From Alphaproteobacteria bacterium UBA6062 (GTDB lineage Bacteria; Pseudomonadota; Alphaproteobacteria; Sneathiellales; Sneathiellaceae): a DNA stretch of 35,227 nt. This document shows, in pieces, positions 15,765-24,907 of this stretch (position 1 is the first letter of the stretch; every line of letters starts with the position of its first letter). Under the pieces are notes generated by a model. The model was not told where the DNA came from, did not search any database, and saw only the letters and a list, made by a program, of their open reading frames with translations. Location: positions 18,517-53,743 of the forward strand of contig DIYE01000315.1 in assembly GCA_002428885.1 (NCBI GenBank), given 5' to 3'. A program made the position numbers and the translations under genes.

Positions 15765-17558
15765 CTATCCGGCGCCTTTCTGGTGATCGCCCAGCTTGAA
15801 TGACTGGCTGCCCAGGTGATCTCTCCACATTTGTTGGTAGAGCGGGCATCGATCCAGTAATTCTAAATGTGTGCCCTGATCGATAATCCGGCCTGCTTCA
15901 AGGACAATAATCTTATCCATATTCACAACTGTATTAAGGCGATGAGCCACCATGAGCACGGTTTTGTTCCTGGCCAGTTCAGAGATTGCCTGTTGAACCA
16001 GCTTTTCGTTTTGTGGATCGGCATAGGCTGTTGCTTCGTCCAGCAGCAGGATAGGGGTATCATGAAGGATTGAGCGGGCTATTGACAGTCGTTGCCGTTG
16101 TCCACCTGAGAGATTGTGACCGCCTTCTTTAAGAACGGTTTGGTATCCCTGAGGCATATCCATGATGAAATCGTGAGCCTGAGCGGCTTTTGCCGCCCTG
16201 ATGATGGTTTCGTCAGTCGCTTCCGGATGGCCGAGTCGGATGTTGTCGGCAATAGAATGAGAAAACAGGAAGACGTCCTGAAAAGTGACACTGACAAGCC
16301 TGTTGAGATGTTCTGAGGGTAGGTTGCGGATATCCGTACCGCCAATCCTGAGTGTTCCCCTTTGAATATCCCAGAAGCGCGATATTAGGCGTAGAACTGT
16401 ACTTTTTCCGCTGCCTGACGGTCCAACGAGAGCAACGGATGCCCCCTCCTCAACCGAAAGACTGATGGATTGCAAGGTAGGGGATCCATCATAGGAAAAA
16501 CCAACATCTTCAAACACGATACTGTGCCCGGTCGTTGTTTTTTCTGAGTTGGGCTGTGGAAGAGACGGCTCATCCAGAATGGAAAAAATCCGGTCCAGCA
16601 CTTCCTTCTGACTTGATAACCGATGGCCGAGACTGCCAAGCGTAGAGAACAGATTCCCGAGATTAATGGACAATATCAAAAAAAGCAGGAGCGAACTGAG
16701 AGATAGTGAACCTTCCTGATGGAAGTAGATGCCTGCGGACAATACGGTGATCGGACTTGAGGTGGTCAGAACCTGAAACCAGACGGAAGGAACTAGAGCC
16801 TGACGGATCCAGTCCGCGGTTTCCTGTCTGAATGCTTTGAAAGCTCTTTCTGCTTTTCCAAGGAGAATAGATTCTGCATTATGGGTTTTAACCAGAGGAA
16901 AAGCAGAGATAACTTCATCCACCGCTGACCCGACTTCAGAGAGGCTTTCCTGATACCGCTTCGTTGCCTTTTCTCCTTTTCGAACTAGAAATATCAGAAC
17001 AAGAAAACTGAGTGCGATCGGGGATAAAGCTGCAAACGTCATGCGTCCGTCGAAAGTCAACATAACGCTTATCAACAGAACCGGGGATACAAGACAGGCC
17101 GCAAGCTCCGGTATCAGATGTGCAAAACCGTCTTCAAGGCTTTCCACATCATCAACAGCCAATTTACCCAGGTCACCGCGTCGCTGTTGTTCTAAAAATC
17201 CCATAGAGGTCATGCTGAGTTTTTCGGAAAGCCGGATTCTCAGGTCTTTTTGGATCTGAAAGGCCACAAAATGAGAGCCGATGGAGGTCGCGCCCGCCAG
17301 ACTGTATCGAGCGGCCAAGGCTCCAACCAGAAGACCGCAACCGATTAATAATGCCTGATTAGAAGGGGCTTTATCATGACTCAGTATGTGATCACCCAGC
17401 CACCAAACGAAATAGTGAGGGGCAAAAGACAGGCAGACAGAACCTATGGCCATAAGGCAGAGTAAAATCACTTGCCACCGATATGGTCTGATCAGCGAAT
17501 AAAATTGACCGCTCCCTTCCTGCCCGGAGGAGGGTGAAGTCGAAGTTGCCTGTCCCAT
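15765..17558 (-). CDS. Fused ABC transporter permease-ATPase, IrtA/YbtP-like siderophore importer half
   Basis: The protein of about 597 residues has an N-terminal six-helix membrane domain and a C-terminal ATPase. Walker A is GPSGSGKST near 380, the signature is LSGGQRQRLS near 485 and Walker B ends in DEATAYADPQNE near 508. The DEAT(A/F)-ADP-NE form of the D-loop is familiar from IrtA/YbtP-type importers; typical exporters read DEATSALD. It lacks the N-terminal siderophore-interaction (reductase) domain of mycobacterial IrtA, so iron release must be done elsewhere. Start: ATG at 17558, with GTG at 17561 as alternative. It lies about 73 bases downstream of TonB receptor 2 on the same strand. 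Confidence 0.86.
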   Translation of the reverse strand: MGQATSTSPSSGQEGSGQFYSLIRPYRWQVILLCLMAIGSVCLSFAPHYFVWWLGDHILSHDKAPSNQALLIGCGLLVGALAARYSLAGATSIGSHFVAFQIQKDLRIRLSEKLSMTSMGFLEQQRRGDLGKLAVDDVESLEDGFAHLIPELAACLVSPVLLISVMLTFDGRMTFAALSPIALSFLVLIFLVRKGEKATKRYQESLSEVGSAVDEVISAFPLVKTHNAESILLGKAERAFKAFRQETADWIRQALVPSVWFQVLTTSSPITVLSAGIYFHQEGSLSLSSLLLFLILSINLGNLFSTLGSLGHRLSSQKEVLDRIFSILDEPSLPQPNSEKTTTGHSIVFEDVGFSYDGSPTLQSISLSVEEGASVALVGPSGSGKSTVLRLISRFWDIQRGTLRIGGTDIRNLPSEHLNRLVSVTFQDVFLFSHSIADNIRLGHPEATDETIIRAAKAAQAHDFIMDMPQGYQTVLKEGGHNLSGGQRQRLSIARSILHDTPILLLDEATAYADPQNEKLVQQAISELARNKTVLMVAHRLNTVVNMDKIIVLEAGRIIDQGTHLELLDRCPLYQQMWRDHLGSQSFKLGDHQKGAG

Positions 17559-17631
17559 CACTTTAAGGATCGGATTATTGAGGGTAGAAGATCGGCTTTC
17601 TGATAACGGGTCCGATTTTTCATCGTCAATA

Positions 17632-19761
17632 TCAGAAATTGTAGGAGGCTGTCAGAAAGACAGATCGCGGTGCACCCGGTGCTCCTGTTCCATCATTCAT
17701 AGCGGTTGTAAGATAATAATACTCATCCAGCAGATTCTTCGCGGTCAAAGAAACAGCGAAGTTATCTTTTCGCAACCCTATGCTGGTATCGACAAGTGTG
17801 TAGGACGGATTAATCGATGTCTGAATATTCGAAACATTGCCTTGTGTACTGGATCTGTAGGTGACGTCACCATTGATGGATAGTTGCCAGCCATTTCCAA
17901 TATCGGTGGTATAGTCGGCGCCCGCAGCGAGGGTCCATTTAGGCGCATCGCGGAACTCGTTCCCTTTGATGTTTGTCGTTGTGCCGGTCAGGATATGATT
18001 GCCAAATTCGGTCGTCAGATACCCGGCACGGCCATAAATATTCCAGGCTTGATTAAAGGCGTATCGCAGGCTCAGCTCAGCTCCTTTTGACGTTGCATCG
18101 GGAATGGCTTCGGTAACCGGGATACCACCATTATTAAAGAAGGTGTGGCGGTTCTTGTAATCGGTATAGAACAAGGAAGCTGAGTAAGAGAGGTTGCTGA
18201 GCTGGCCTTTGGCCCCGATTTCAAAAGTCCTGGATTTTTCGGAAGGCAGAAACAAGGCTGCTGCACTGGTTGCGCCGCTGCGTGCCGTTCCTGCCTTGAA
18301 ACCCTGATTATAGCCGCCATAGACAGACAATCCATCTGTAATCCTATAGGTCAGCGCCGCTCTGGCAGCAATGTTATTGAAGTGCTTTTCCGCTGCTGAA
18401 GTCGTTTCGAACAGGGTAACGTTATTGACGATATATTCGTGATCAACACTGCGTTTTACCCGGGATAGTCGACCCCCTACTGTTAGTGTCAGATCTGAGA
18501 TGATATCAAAATCAACCTGTCCGTAAGCCTCCGTTCGAAGGGATTTTTGCCGATGGTCGAAAACCTGTGTGGTTGCAAAGGCCGGAATGGCATAATTCTG
18601 GTCCAGATCGAAATCTTTCACTGAAATATAGGCACCAAGCTGCCACCCCAGATCCGTCTCTTCTTTGGGACGGATCAGCCGAAATTCCTGAAAAGCTTCC
18701 CGTTCGGATGTGTCCACCAGATTAAGGGTCTCATTCCCGACAACGAGTACCATATTATCTTTGAGATCCAGGGAAACATCGCGAAAGCCTGTGAGGGACG
18801 TAACGTCAAAATTGCTGCCATACCAGGTGAGGGAGAGGGCGCCCTGCAGACCTTCACGTGTTTCGTCCGGATCGGTCGTGCGGGCAAAGTTGTAGCTGCC
18901 TCTTTGAACGCTGTCGGTTTTCGCCCCTTCCTCACGGTCATAATCCAGAGAAAATGAGGCTTCTACGTTATCTGTTAAAGAGAGATCGACAACAGTGCGG
19001 ATTCGTTTGTTGTCCTGTTCGCCCACATCATCATTTCCGGTCGTAACATTGGTAAGATAGCCGTCATTCTGAGCAATCCCCATATCGACGGACAGCCCCA
19101 TTTTATCTTTAACAATCGGGCCGCTGATACTGGCGGAGGCTTCCCGCCGACCAAGATTGCCTAGACTGCCTTTGACCAACCCTTGCCACTTTTCGCCTTG
19201 ACGCTTGCGGGTGACGATATTAACCGCGCCGGCCAGTGTATTCTCTCCGTAAAGAGTGGATTGCGGGCCTCGCATGACTTCAATCCGCTCGACATTCTGC
19301 AGTTGAAGGTCTGACATATTGCCTGAATAGGGAATACCGTCAATGAAGACAGTGGTGGCTGGCTCGGTAAAGGGGATTTCATTACCGATGCCGCGGACGC
19401 TGATGGCGGTGTTATAGCTGCCGCCATCGTCATAGACTTGGATATTGGGCACAAGGCGCAGGGCCTCTGATAGCCGTCTGATATTTTTCTTTTCCAGTTC
19501 TTCGCCGGTTATGACATCGACGCTGGCCGGAACGTCCTCGAGGTGACTTTTGTATCGCTGGCTGGTTACTGTGATCGGGTCCAGAACGAAGACATTGCCC
19601 GAACCTTCCTGAGAGAACGCAATCGGCGCCGTTAAACAGAGAGCCGTTGTCAGCATTAAGACGGAGACGGGGTGCTTATGTGCTTCCCTTTTATTTCCGG
19701 TTTTCAAAAAAAGCGGCTTTTTTGTGAAAGAGCTTGCTTCAGTTGTGGATTGCGCGGACAT
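17632..19761 (-). CDS. TonB-dependent outer-membrane receptor 2 (FyuA-like layout)
   Basis: The 709-residue protein has an unusually long polar N-terminus before its signal peptide (hydrophobic VSVLMLTTALCLTAPIAFS, cleavage near residue 50). A TonB-box-like DPITVTSQRYK follows. Plug motifs are ISVRGIGNEI, LQNVERIEVMRGPQSTLYGE and NTLAGAVNIVTRKRQG. The barrel ends VFLTASYNF. The operon of receptor plus two fused ABC halves, divergent from an AraC gene, has the plan of the yersiniabactin uptake locus (FyuA, YbtP, YbtQ, YbtA) without synthesis genes. A good ribosome site (CAGGAGACGGAAC) precedes ATG at 19761. A later in-frame start would give a more ordinary signal peptide, so the start is not certain. 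Confidence 0.88.
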   Translation of the reverse strand: MSAQSTTEASSFTKKPLFLKTGNKREAHKHPVSVLMLTTALCLTAPIAFSQEGSGNVFVLDPITVTSQRYKSHLEDVPASVDVITGEELEKKNIRRLSEALRLVPNIQVYDDGGSYNTAISVRGIGNEIPFTEPATTVFIDGIPYSGNMSDLQLQNVERIEVMRGPQSTLYGENTLAGAVNIVTRKRQGEKWQGLVKGSLGNLGRREASASISGPIVKDKMGLSVDMGIAQNDGYLTNVTTGNDDVGEQDNKRIRTVVDLSLTDNVEASFSLDYDREEGAKTDSVQRGSYNFARTTDPDETREGLQGALSLTWYGSNFDVTSLTGFRDVSLDLKDNMVLVVGNETLNLVDTSEREAFQEFRLIRPKEETDLGWQLGAYISVKDFDLDQNYAIPAFATTQVFDHRQKSLRTEAYGQVDFDIISDLTLTVGGRLSRVKRSVDHEYIVNNVTLFETTSAAEKHFNNIAARAALTYRITDGLSVYGGYNQGFKAGTARSGATSAAALFLPSEKSRTFEIGAKGQLSNLSYSASLFYTDYKNRHTFFNNGGIPVTEAIPDATSKGAELSLRYAFNQAWNIYGRAGYLTTEFGNHILTGTTTNIKGNEFRDAPKWTLAAGADYTTDIGNGWQLSINGDVTYRSSTQGNVSNIQTSINPSYTLVDTSIGLRKDNFAVSLTAKNLLDEYYYLTTAMNDGTGAPGAPRSVFLTASYNF

Positions 19762-20052
19762 GTTCCGTCTCCTGTAGATACTATGTTACCAGAGAACAGT
19801 TTCCAATCTGGCGAATGGCTGTTGAGCAGGGCGAAGTCTTAACCAGCGCACCGGTTTTGCGCGACGAAATTTCTTTTCGCAATTGGATAATTTCTTTTCG
19901 AAAAAAGAGAGGCATTTTATCTGAAAGCCTTGCAGGTCGGCCGGTTGATGCAGGATATCGATTTCCTCACTTGACGCAATTAAGAATTATTAGCAACATT
20001 ATATCGGCAATTGCCGCAAGAGATTGGAAGGCCGGTTGTAGGAGAATTATCT
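19762..20052. promoter_or_regulatory. Divergent promoter region with two 12-base direct repeats 21 bases apart
   Basis: This 291-base gap lies between receptor 2 (-) and the AraC regulator (+). AATTTCTTTTCG occurs at 19868-19879 and again at 19889-19900, identical over 12 bases and spaced exactly two helical turns. Same-face direct repeats are the usual AraC-family operator, so I infer binding by the adjacent regulator, activating receptor 2 and possibly controlling itself. No convincing Fur box was found. Confidence 0.55.
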
Positions 20053-21066
20053 GTGAACGAGCATTATTCCCGATATCATGACAGGGAATACAGTGCTGAA
20101 GAGCTTGCGCGCTTTGACACAACGGAGAAATCCTGTTTTATGCGTGACGGCAGAGAAATCGGTGGTCAGGCAGCTATGGTGACGGGTGTCATGCGTGAAC
20201 ATACGATTATGCCCGGCCTTACGGCTACCCTAATGGACGGTGAGATACTGGGAGAATTTCTGACGCAAACATCTGTTCCGTCCGGCCTAACAATCTTCAT
20301 GGGATTTAAAGCCAATGGATATACCCGATACGGAACCCTATCGCTGCCACATCAGACATTGCCCAACATTCTCTATGTATACAGTTCCGATGCCGTAAAA
20401 ATTGAGCAACAGGCCTATATAGGCCCATATCAGACAATTGCTATTCATTTCGCAGATGAAAAATTTTGTGAATTGCTGGAGACGCACTGTCTTGATGAAA
20501 CAGAAAGAGACAACATATTGGTTGGCCTCAATACGAGCGGCCCCTGCCATTATTGGAGCGCGGATCCTCAGGTTCTGGAAGGCCTTCACAGCCTCATCTA
20601 TACTGAACTCACTGGCATCGATTTGAGCCTGTTTGTGAATCAGACTGTTATGGGGCTCTTGAGAGCTCTGATCCAACACATAACTGCCGGAAATAAGGAA
20701 AGTACTAGAGCTGCACATATTCAGTTGCAAGCCCGGGACATCCGACAGATCGAAAAAGCAGGTCGCTATATTGAACAAAACCTAGACGCGAAGCTGACCC
20801 TTGAGGCGGTTGCGCTGAAGGCGGGTGTGAGTGTTCCCTATCTAAAAAGTAACTTCCCACGGGTTTATGGTGATAGTGTTTCTTCCTATGTCCATAAACT
20901 CCGTATGAACCAGGCCCGGGTAATGCTGGCTTCCGGCGGTAAAACAATCCAGCGGGTCGCAGCACAGGTTGGTTATGCCAGCCAGGCAAGCTTTACAACA
21001 GCGTTTCGAAAATATCACAGCATGACACCGAACGAAGCTGCGAAGTCCTTTTTCCAAAATCTCTAA
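20053..21066 (+). CDS. AraC-family regulator of siderophore system 2 (YbtA/PchR-like position)
   Basis: The protein has 337 residues if started at GTG 20053, which has AGGAG 9 bases upstream; an upstream TTG at 20011 lacks one. The C-terminal ~100 residues form the AraC domain with two HTH units (TLEAVALKAGVSVPYLKSNF and IQRVAAQVGYASQASFTTAF) followed by RKYHSMTPNEA. The N-terminal domain is unassigned. Divergent placement from a TonB receptor and IrtAB-type importer, with direct repeats in the shared promoter, matches siderophore-responsive activators such as YbtA and PchR. Effector identity is unknown. Confidence 0.85.
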   Translation: MNEHYSRYHDREYSAEELARFDTTEKSCFMRDGREIGGQAAMVTGVMREHTIMPGLTATLMDGEILGEFLTQTSVPSGLTIFMGFKANGYTRYGTLSLPHQTLPNILYVYSSDAVKIEQQAYIGPYQTIAIHFADEKFCELLETHCLDETERDNILVGLNTSGPCHYWSADPQVLEGLHSLIYTELTGIDLSLFVNQTVMGLLRALIQHITAGNKESTRAAHIQLQARDIRQIEKAGRYIEQNLDAKLTLEAVALKAGVSVPYLKSNFPRVYGDSVSSYVHKLRMNQARVMLASGGKTIQRVAAQVGYASQASFTTAFRKYHSMTPNEAAKSFFQNL

Positions 21067-21404
21067 GACATTTCATTGAGTGAAAAAGGCTCTCTCTCGC
21101 GTTAATGAGCTGTTTTATAACAGTAAGTTTGAGGCCGTTCGGCATGTACGCCAGATTGCATCCAAAATTGTGTGCAGAAAAGTGTGCGGATTTGTGATAG
21201 GGTTTGTGGATCTGATTGGCTGACGTCTGAGCTACGTATAAGACAGTCTGTCATGGCTATAGACGGTTCTTTTTTATCTGTTTTATCGCATCAATGCGGT
21301 CGGAAGTTCGGCAATGATTTTCGGAGTGGCCTGTTGTGCGATAGCGGTCGCTTCTGTAAATAGTAGGAAAAAGAACGAGCAATTCGCAAGGGACGGAGAA
21401 ATTT
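21067..21404. other. 338-base intergenic region without a recognisable gene
   Basis: Between the AraC and GntR genes I see no credible coding frame; a 63-codon frame at 21172 lacks a ribosome site and family features. A perfect GACAG-T-CTGTC dyad lies at 21242-21252 and may be an operator for the GntR gene. The sequence ACGGAGAAATTT supplies the GntR ribosome site. Confidence 0.4.
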
Positions 21405-22076
21405 ATGAGTGAGCTCTCAAGTAGCGTGGACAAGATCTACGACAGAGTTCGGCAAATGGCGATCAATTTCGAGTTTATGCCGGGAGAGCGCATTAACGAG
21501 AGTAAACTCTCCAAGACGCTGGGAGCTAGCAGGACTCCCCTTCGCGAAGCGTTAAATCGGCTGGTGGCCGAAGGCTTTCTCGATTTCGAAAACGGTCGCG
21601 GTTTTTTCTGTCGGGCCTTGAGTCCGGATAAGATCCTTAGCCTTTATGAAGCAAGGGTTGCCATCGAAAGTGAAGCTCTCCGCCTGGCCGTAGAACGGGC
21701 AGCCGACCAGGACATCCTGGGTCTGGAAACATTTGTTGAGGAATGTGAACCGGCTTATCTCAGCTCCCGATCTGCCAGGGAACTGGTTGATCTGGATGAA
21801 GAGTTTCATATGCGGGTTGCGGCGCTTTCCGGGAATCCTGAACTGATCCGTATCCTCACCAATATTAATGCGCGGCTTCGTTATGTTCGGTGTATTGATA
21901 TGGAAGATCGTCGGGAAGGGGTGCCGGCGGATCATCTCCGGATCCTGCAAATGCTGAAAAGCCGGGATGAAGAAGGGGCTGTAAAGGCGCTTCGCAAGCA
22001 TATTGTCAAACGTAGCGAAGAGGCAACGGCTGCTGTTAAGACAGCCTATTCCCAGCTTTACGTACCGGCTTTCTGA
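21405..22076 (+). CDS. GntR-family regulator, FadR subfamily (FCD domain)
   Basis: The 223-residue protein has an N-terminal winged helix (residues about 10-70: FEFMPGERINESKLSKTLG, then SRTPLREALNRLVAEGFL) and a C-terminal helical FCD effector domain. Likely metal-site residues fall in DLDEEFHMRVAALSGN (Asp and His), DHLRIL and KHIVKR. FCD regulators usually repress catabolic genes until a carboxylic acid binds. The next gene, a thiamine-diphosphate enzyme on the same strand, and the - strand racemase gene at 28769 share an upstream motif, CTG(T/C)ATACAATTTT, that fits this family's T-G-T-A-type operators. It is therefore the likely regulator of both. Confidence 0.9.
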   Translation: MSELSSSVDKIYDRVRQMAINFEFMPGERINESKLSKTLGASRTPLREALNRLVAEGFLDFENGRGFFCRALSPDKILSLYEARVAIESEALRLAVERAADQDILGLETFVEECEPAYLSSRSARELVDLDEEFHMRVAALSGNPELIRILTNINARLRYVRCIDMEDRREGVPADHLRILQMLKSRDEEGAVKALRKHIVKRSEEATAAVKTAYSQLYVPAF

Positions 22077-22139
22077 AAAACCAAAATCTCCAAATCAGTC
22101 AATCAAAATATCTGCTCAAGGAGCGGAAATCTTGATGTG

Positions 22140-22189
22140 ATTCTGATTGCTTTGCGCTCAGAATAGTATATATTTCTGTATACAATTTT
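22140..22189. promoter_or_regulatory. Putative GntR operator and hairpin before the thiamine-diphosphate enzyme gene
   Basis: ATTCTGA (22140-22146) and TCAGAAT (22158-22164) form a 7-bp inverted repeat. CTGTATACAATTTT (22176-22189) contains the TGTATACA palindrome. TCAGAATAG(T/C)AT and TTCTGTA(T/A)ACAA recur upstream of the racemase gene (28818-28850), each 11 of 12 identical. This supports a shared regulator, most simply the adjacent GntR protein. Confidence 0.5.
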
Positions 22190-22241
22190 AAACCACGTAT
22201 TTTTTAAACATGTTGAGCGTGACCACAGAACGGGTGAGCCA

Positions 22242-23933
22242 GTGACAAATGAATTGAATGGCGCGGAAGCCATGGTCAAAATGCTGGAGGCGCATGGCGT
22301 CCAGCATATTTTCGGACTATGCGGTGATACGACACTGCCCTTTTATGATGCGATGCTGCGCCTTGATCATAAGATTGAGCATGTCCTGACACGGGATGAA
22401 AGAAGCGCAACTTATATGGCCGATGCCTATTCCCGGGTTACCGGAAGGGTCGGTGTCTGCGAAGGGCCGTCAGGTGGCGGGGCGACTTACCTGTTGCCTG
22501 GTCTTATTGAGGCAAGCGAGTCTTCTTATGCGGTTCTCGGCATCACAACGGATATCTCGGTTGCGTCCTATGGCAAATACCCTCTGACGGAAGTTGACCA
22601 GGAAGCGCTTATGCGCCCCTTGACCAAATGGAACACGGTGATCAAGCAATCCGCTCATATTCCGCGTATGGTCCGGGCGGCGTTTCGGGCGATGACCACA
22701 GGACGTTCAGGCTCTGCACATCTCGGACTGCCCTATGATATCCAATATGACGCGGTGGATGTGGATGATATTTGGGCAGATCCAAAACACGCTTCTTATC
22801 CTGCTTACCCGGTCGGTCCGGAGCCGGGAGCCGCGGAAGCCGCCGTTGATGCTATCCTGTCAGCGAAGTCACCGCTGATTGTCTGCGGTGGCGGTGTTGT
22901 GATCGCTGGCGGGATGGAGGAGCTGTCCGTCCTTGCAAAGCGGCTTAATATCCCGGTAGCAACGTCCATTTCAGGACAGGGATCCCTGGCGGATACGCAT
23001 CCGAACAGCCTCGGTGTTGTGGGCTCCAATGGTGGAACCGACGAAACCTGGGAATTGATGGAAGCAGCTGATCTGGTTGTCTTCATGGGTTGTCGGGCAG
23101 GATCCACAACCACATCCCGTTGGGAAGCGCCGAAGCCTGGCGCCCGGATCGTGCATTTTGACAGCGATCCCATGGTCATTGGCGCCAATTACCAGGCCGA
23201 AGTTGGTGTTGTCGGCGATTTGAAACTGTCTCTGGCTGCCGTTAATGCAGAACTCGACAAGCGGGATCTTTCCGATATTGATTATGGCGGCGCCAGCTCG
23301 GTTGCTGATGTCAAAAGGCGTAAGTTCGAAATTTTCAATCGTTTCGCCCAATCAACGGACCTGCCTATCCGGCCGGAGCGGGTGATTGACGCCATGATGA
23401 AAGTTCTGCCTGAAGATGCGGTTGTGTTGTCAGATCCCGGAACAAGTTGCCCATATTTTTCTGCCTATTATCAGCAGCCGCTGCCGGGCCGATATTTTAT
23501 TACAAACCGGGCTCACGGTGCGCTGGGATATTCCATGTCAGCCGCCCTTGGTGCCTGGTATGGCCGCCCCGGCAGCAAGATCGTTGCCATGATGGGCGAT
23601 GGTTCCTTCGGTTTCACCTGCGGGGAGCTGGAAACCATCTGTCGATCTCGTGCGCCGATTACCTATATCGTCTTCTCGAACTCAAACTTTGGCTGGATCA
23701 AGGCCAGTCAGTTTGCTGACAAAGATGCCCGCTACTACAATGTGGACTTTAACCGGACGGATCAGGCGGCGGTTGGTGCGGCCTTTGGCGTGAAATCCTG
23801 GCGGGTCGAAAATCCTGATGATCTGCCGCGGGTCCTGAAAGAGGCTATTGAGCATGATGGGCCGACCCTGGTTGACGTTATCTGTCAGCCGCTGGAGGAA
23901 ACCAATGCGCCGGTTCGCCGCTGGATGGGATAA
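22242..23933 (+). CDS. Thiamine-diphosphate-dependent enzyme, acetolactate synthase-like
   Basis: The 563-residue protein has the three-domain ThDP-enzyme plan. The N-terminal PYR domain has the catalytic Glu53 (RDERSATYMADAYSR). A central domain follows, with GGGVVIAGGMEELSVLAKRL. The C-terminal PP domain carries the cofactor motif from GDG near residue 453 to the NSN about 30 residues later, followed by FGWIKASQF. ThDP and Mg2+ binding is therefore secure. The family includes acetolactate synthases, benzoylformate decarboxylase, sulfoacetaldehyde acetyltransferase and others. No small regulatory subunit gene is adjacent, so a catabolic role is more likely than branched-chain synthesis. GTG start at 22242; the ribosome site is weak. 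Its exact reaction is not assignable. Confidence 0.85.
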   Translation: MTNELNGAEAMVKMLEAHGVQHIFGLCGDTTLPFYDAMLRLDHKIEHVLTRDERSATYMADAYSRVTGRVGVCEGPSGGGATYLLPGLIEASESSYAVLGITTDISVASYGKYPLTEVDQEALMRPLTKWNTVIKQSAHIPRMVRAAFRAMTTGRSGSAHLGLPYDIQYDAVDVDDIWADPKHASYPAYPVGPEPGAAEAAVDAILSAKSPLIVCGGGVVIAGGMEELSVLAKRLNIPVATSISGQGSLADTHPNSLGVVGSNGGTDETWELMEAADLVVFMGCRAGSTTTSRWEAPKPGARIVHFDSDPMVIGANYQAEVGVVGDLKLSLAAVNAELDKRDLSDIDYGGASSVADVKRRKFEIFNRFAQSTDLPIRPERVIDAMMKVLPEDAVVLSDPGTSCPYFSAYYQQPLPGRYFITNRAHGALGYSMSAALGAWYGRPGSKIVAMMGDGSFGFTCGELETICRSRAPITYIVFSNSNFGWIKASQFADKDARYYNVDFNRTDQAAVGAAFGVKSWRVENPDDLPRVLKEAIEHDGPTLVDVICQPLEETNAPVRRWMG

Positions 23934-23951
23934 AATATCCGCATAACGGTT

Positions 23952-23998
23952 CCGGCACGGTTTCTTTTCACAAGTGGTGCAGCTTGATACCGTGCCGG
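23952..23998. terminator. Inverted repeat between convergent genes
   Basis: CCGGCACGGT (23952-23961) and ACCGTGCCGG (23989-23998) form a perfect 10-bp inverted repeat with a 27-base loop. It lies between the stops of the thiamine-diphosphate gene and the DUF1971 gene. A bidirectional terminator is plausible, though the loop is long and no clear U-run follows. Confidence 0.4.
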
Positions 23999-24005
23999 TT
24001 CTACC

Positions 24006-24335
24006 TCAAAAAAGGGGCTTCCCCTTGTGAGGGGAGTCTACTCCTTCGGTGTCGCTTCGATAAAACTCAACATGAAATTCCGCATCTTGAGAGGGTTGAA
24101 TGAAATGAAGGGCTTCCGGCTCTATGATCTGGAATGATCCCGATGTTACTTCACGTTCTTGTGCCGAAGCGATGTCCACATAAAGGACCGTGCCCACATG
24201 AACGTTCAGCCTGCCCCATACCTCAGGTTTTGTAGCATGGTCTTTCAGCAGGCCCTTAGGGACGGTGGTTGCGTTGAAAATTCTTGTTTCTTTATATTTT
24301 GACACATCGCCGGGCAATTCCAAGTCGCTCAACAT
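24006..24335 (-). CDS. DUF1971 (TehB-like N-terminal) small cupin-type protein
   Basis: The 109-residue protein matches the DUF1971 pattern: LPGDVSKYKETRIFNATTVP, GLLKDHATKPEVWGRLNVH, GSFQIIEPEALHF and FHVEFYR at the end of the domain. The fold is a small beta-barrel/cupin, sometimes fused to the tellurite-resistance methyltransferase TehB. Function is not established. It overlaps the stop of the truncated haemoglobin gene by 7 bases, and such pairs suggest a shared response to nitric oxide or oxidants. AGGAG lies 8 bases before its ATG. Confidence 0.8.
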   Translation of the reverse strand: MLSDLELPGDVSKYKETRIFNATTVPKGLLKDHATKPEVWGRLNVHVGTVLYVDIASAQEREVTSGSFQIIEPEALHFIQPSQDAEFHVEFYRSDTEGVDSPHKGKPLF

Positions 24336-24862
24336 GACGGAGGCTCCTGTTCTTGAGAGGAAATGGCATTATTGGTCGGATCAGGCAAAGTCTTGCCAAA
24401 CATCGCCTTTTTAAATGTATTAGCCATTTTCTCAGCACGCTTCATAAGGAAATCACAGGCTTCTGGTGAACCGGTCAGATCAAGGACCGTTTGTTTGAAC
24501 AAGCCCAGCCAGATACCGAAATGAAACGGCTTTACATCCTGAAGGGCTTTGTGGGCGATGACCGGTTTTCCGCTATAGGTGCCAGCATTGAGGGCAACAG
24601 AAATCCAGAATGTTTTCATCTTGGCCAGATGATGCTCCCAGTGAGGGCCGATTTTCTGGTCAAAGATCGCGCCCAGTATTGGATGAGCTCTAACCCTGTC
24701 ATAAAATTCGTCAACAATGTCGGATAGAATGTCAGGTGATAGGCCCAGATCCAGAATCCGGCGCTGATATTCAAGGCGCTTTCTGTGGGCGATATTGCCC
24801 GGATCAAATCCTGCCGGAGCGACGGCCCGACCAGCCACAATTTTCAGATATTGCATTTCCAT
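24329..24862 (-). CDS. Group III truncated haemoglobin
   Basis: The protein has about 177 residues from ATG 24862, which has AAGG 8 bases upstream; an upstream ATG at 24883 would give 184 with a poorer site. It shows the truncated-globin pattern: VDEFYDRVRAHPILGAIF (helix B with the Tyr at B10), HWEHHLAKMKTFW (helix E region) and PFHFGIWLGLF, where the His is the expected proximal haem ligand. Extra N- and C-terminal tails flank the roughly 130-residue globin core. Such globins bind O2 or NO in the cytoplasm, and roles in NO detoxification are known. It is followed by DUF1971 and diverges from a glutaredoxin gene across a 27-bp dyad. Confidence 0.82.
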   Translation of the reverse strand: MEMQYLKIVAGRAVAPAGFDPGNIAHRKRLEYQRRILDLGLSPDILSDIVDEFYDRVRAHPILGAIFDQKIGPHWEHHLAKMKTFWISVALNAGTYSGKPVIAHKALQDVKPFHFGIWLGLFKQTVLDLTGSPEACDFLMKRAEKMANTFKKAMFGKTLPDPTNNAISSQEQEPPSC

Positions 24863-24907
24863 GATCCAGACCTTCGCTTTCATTTTGACAAAATAATTTT
24901 CTCTCGT

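Noticed and set aside
21172..21363. 63-codon frame in the AraC-GntR gap.
   Set aside because: No ribosome site, Cys-rich atypical composition and no recognisable motif.
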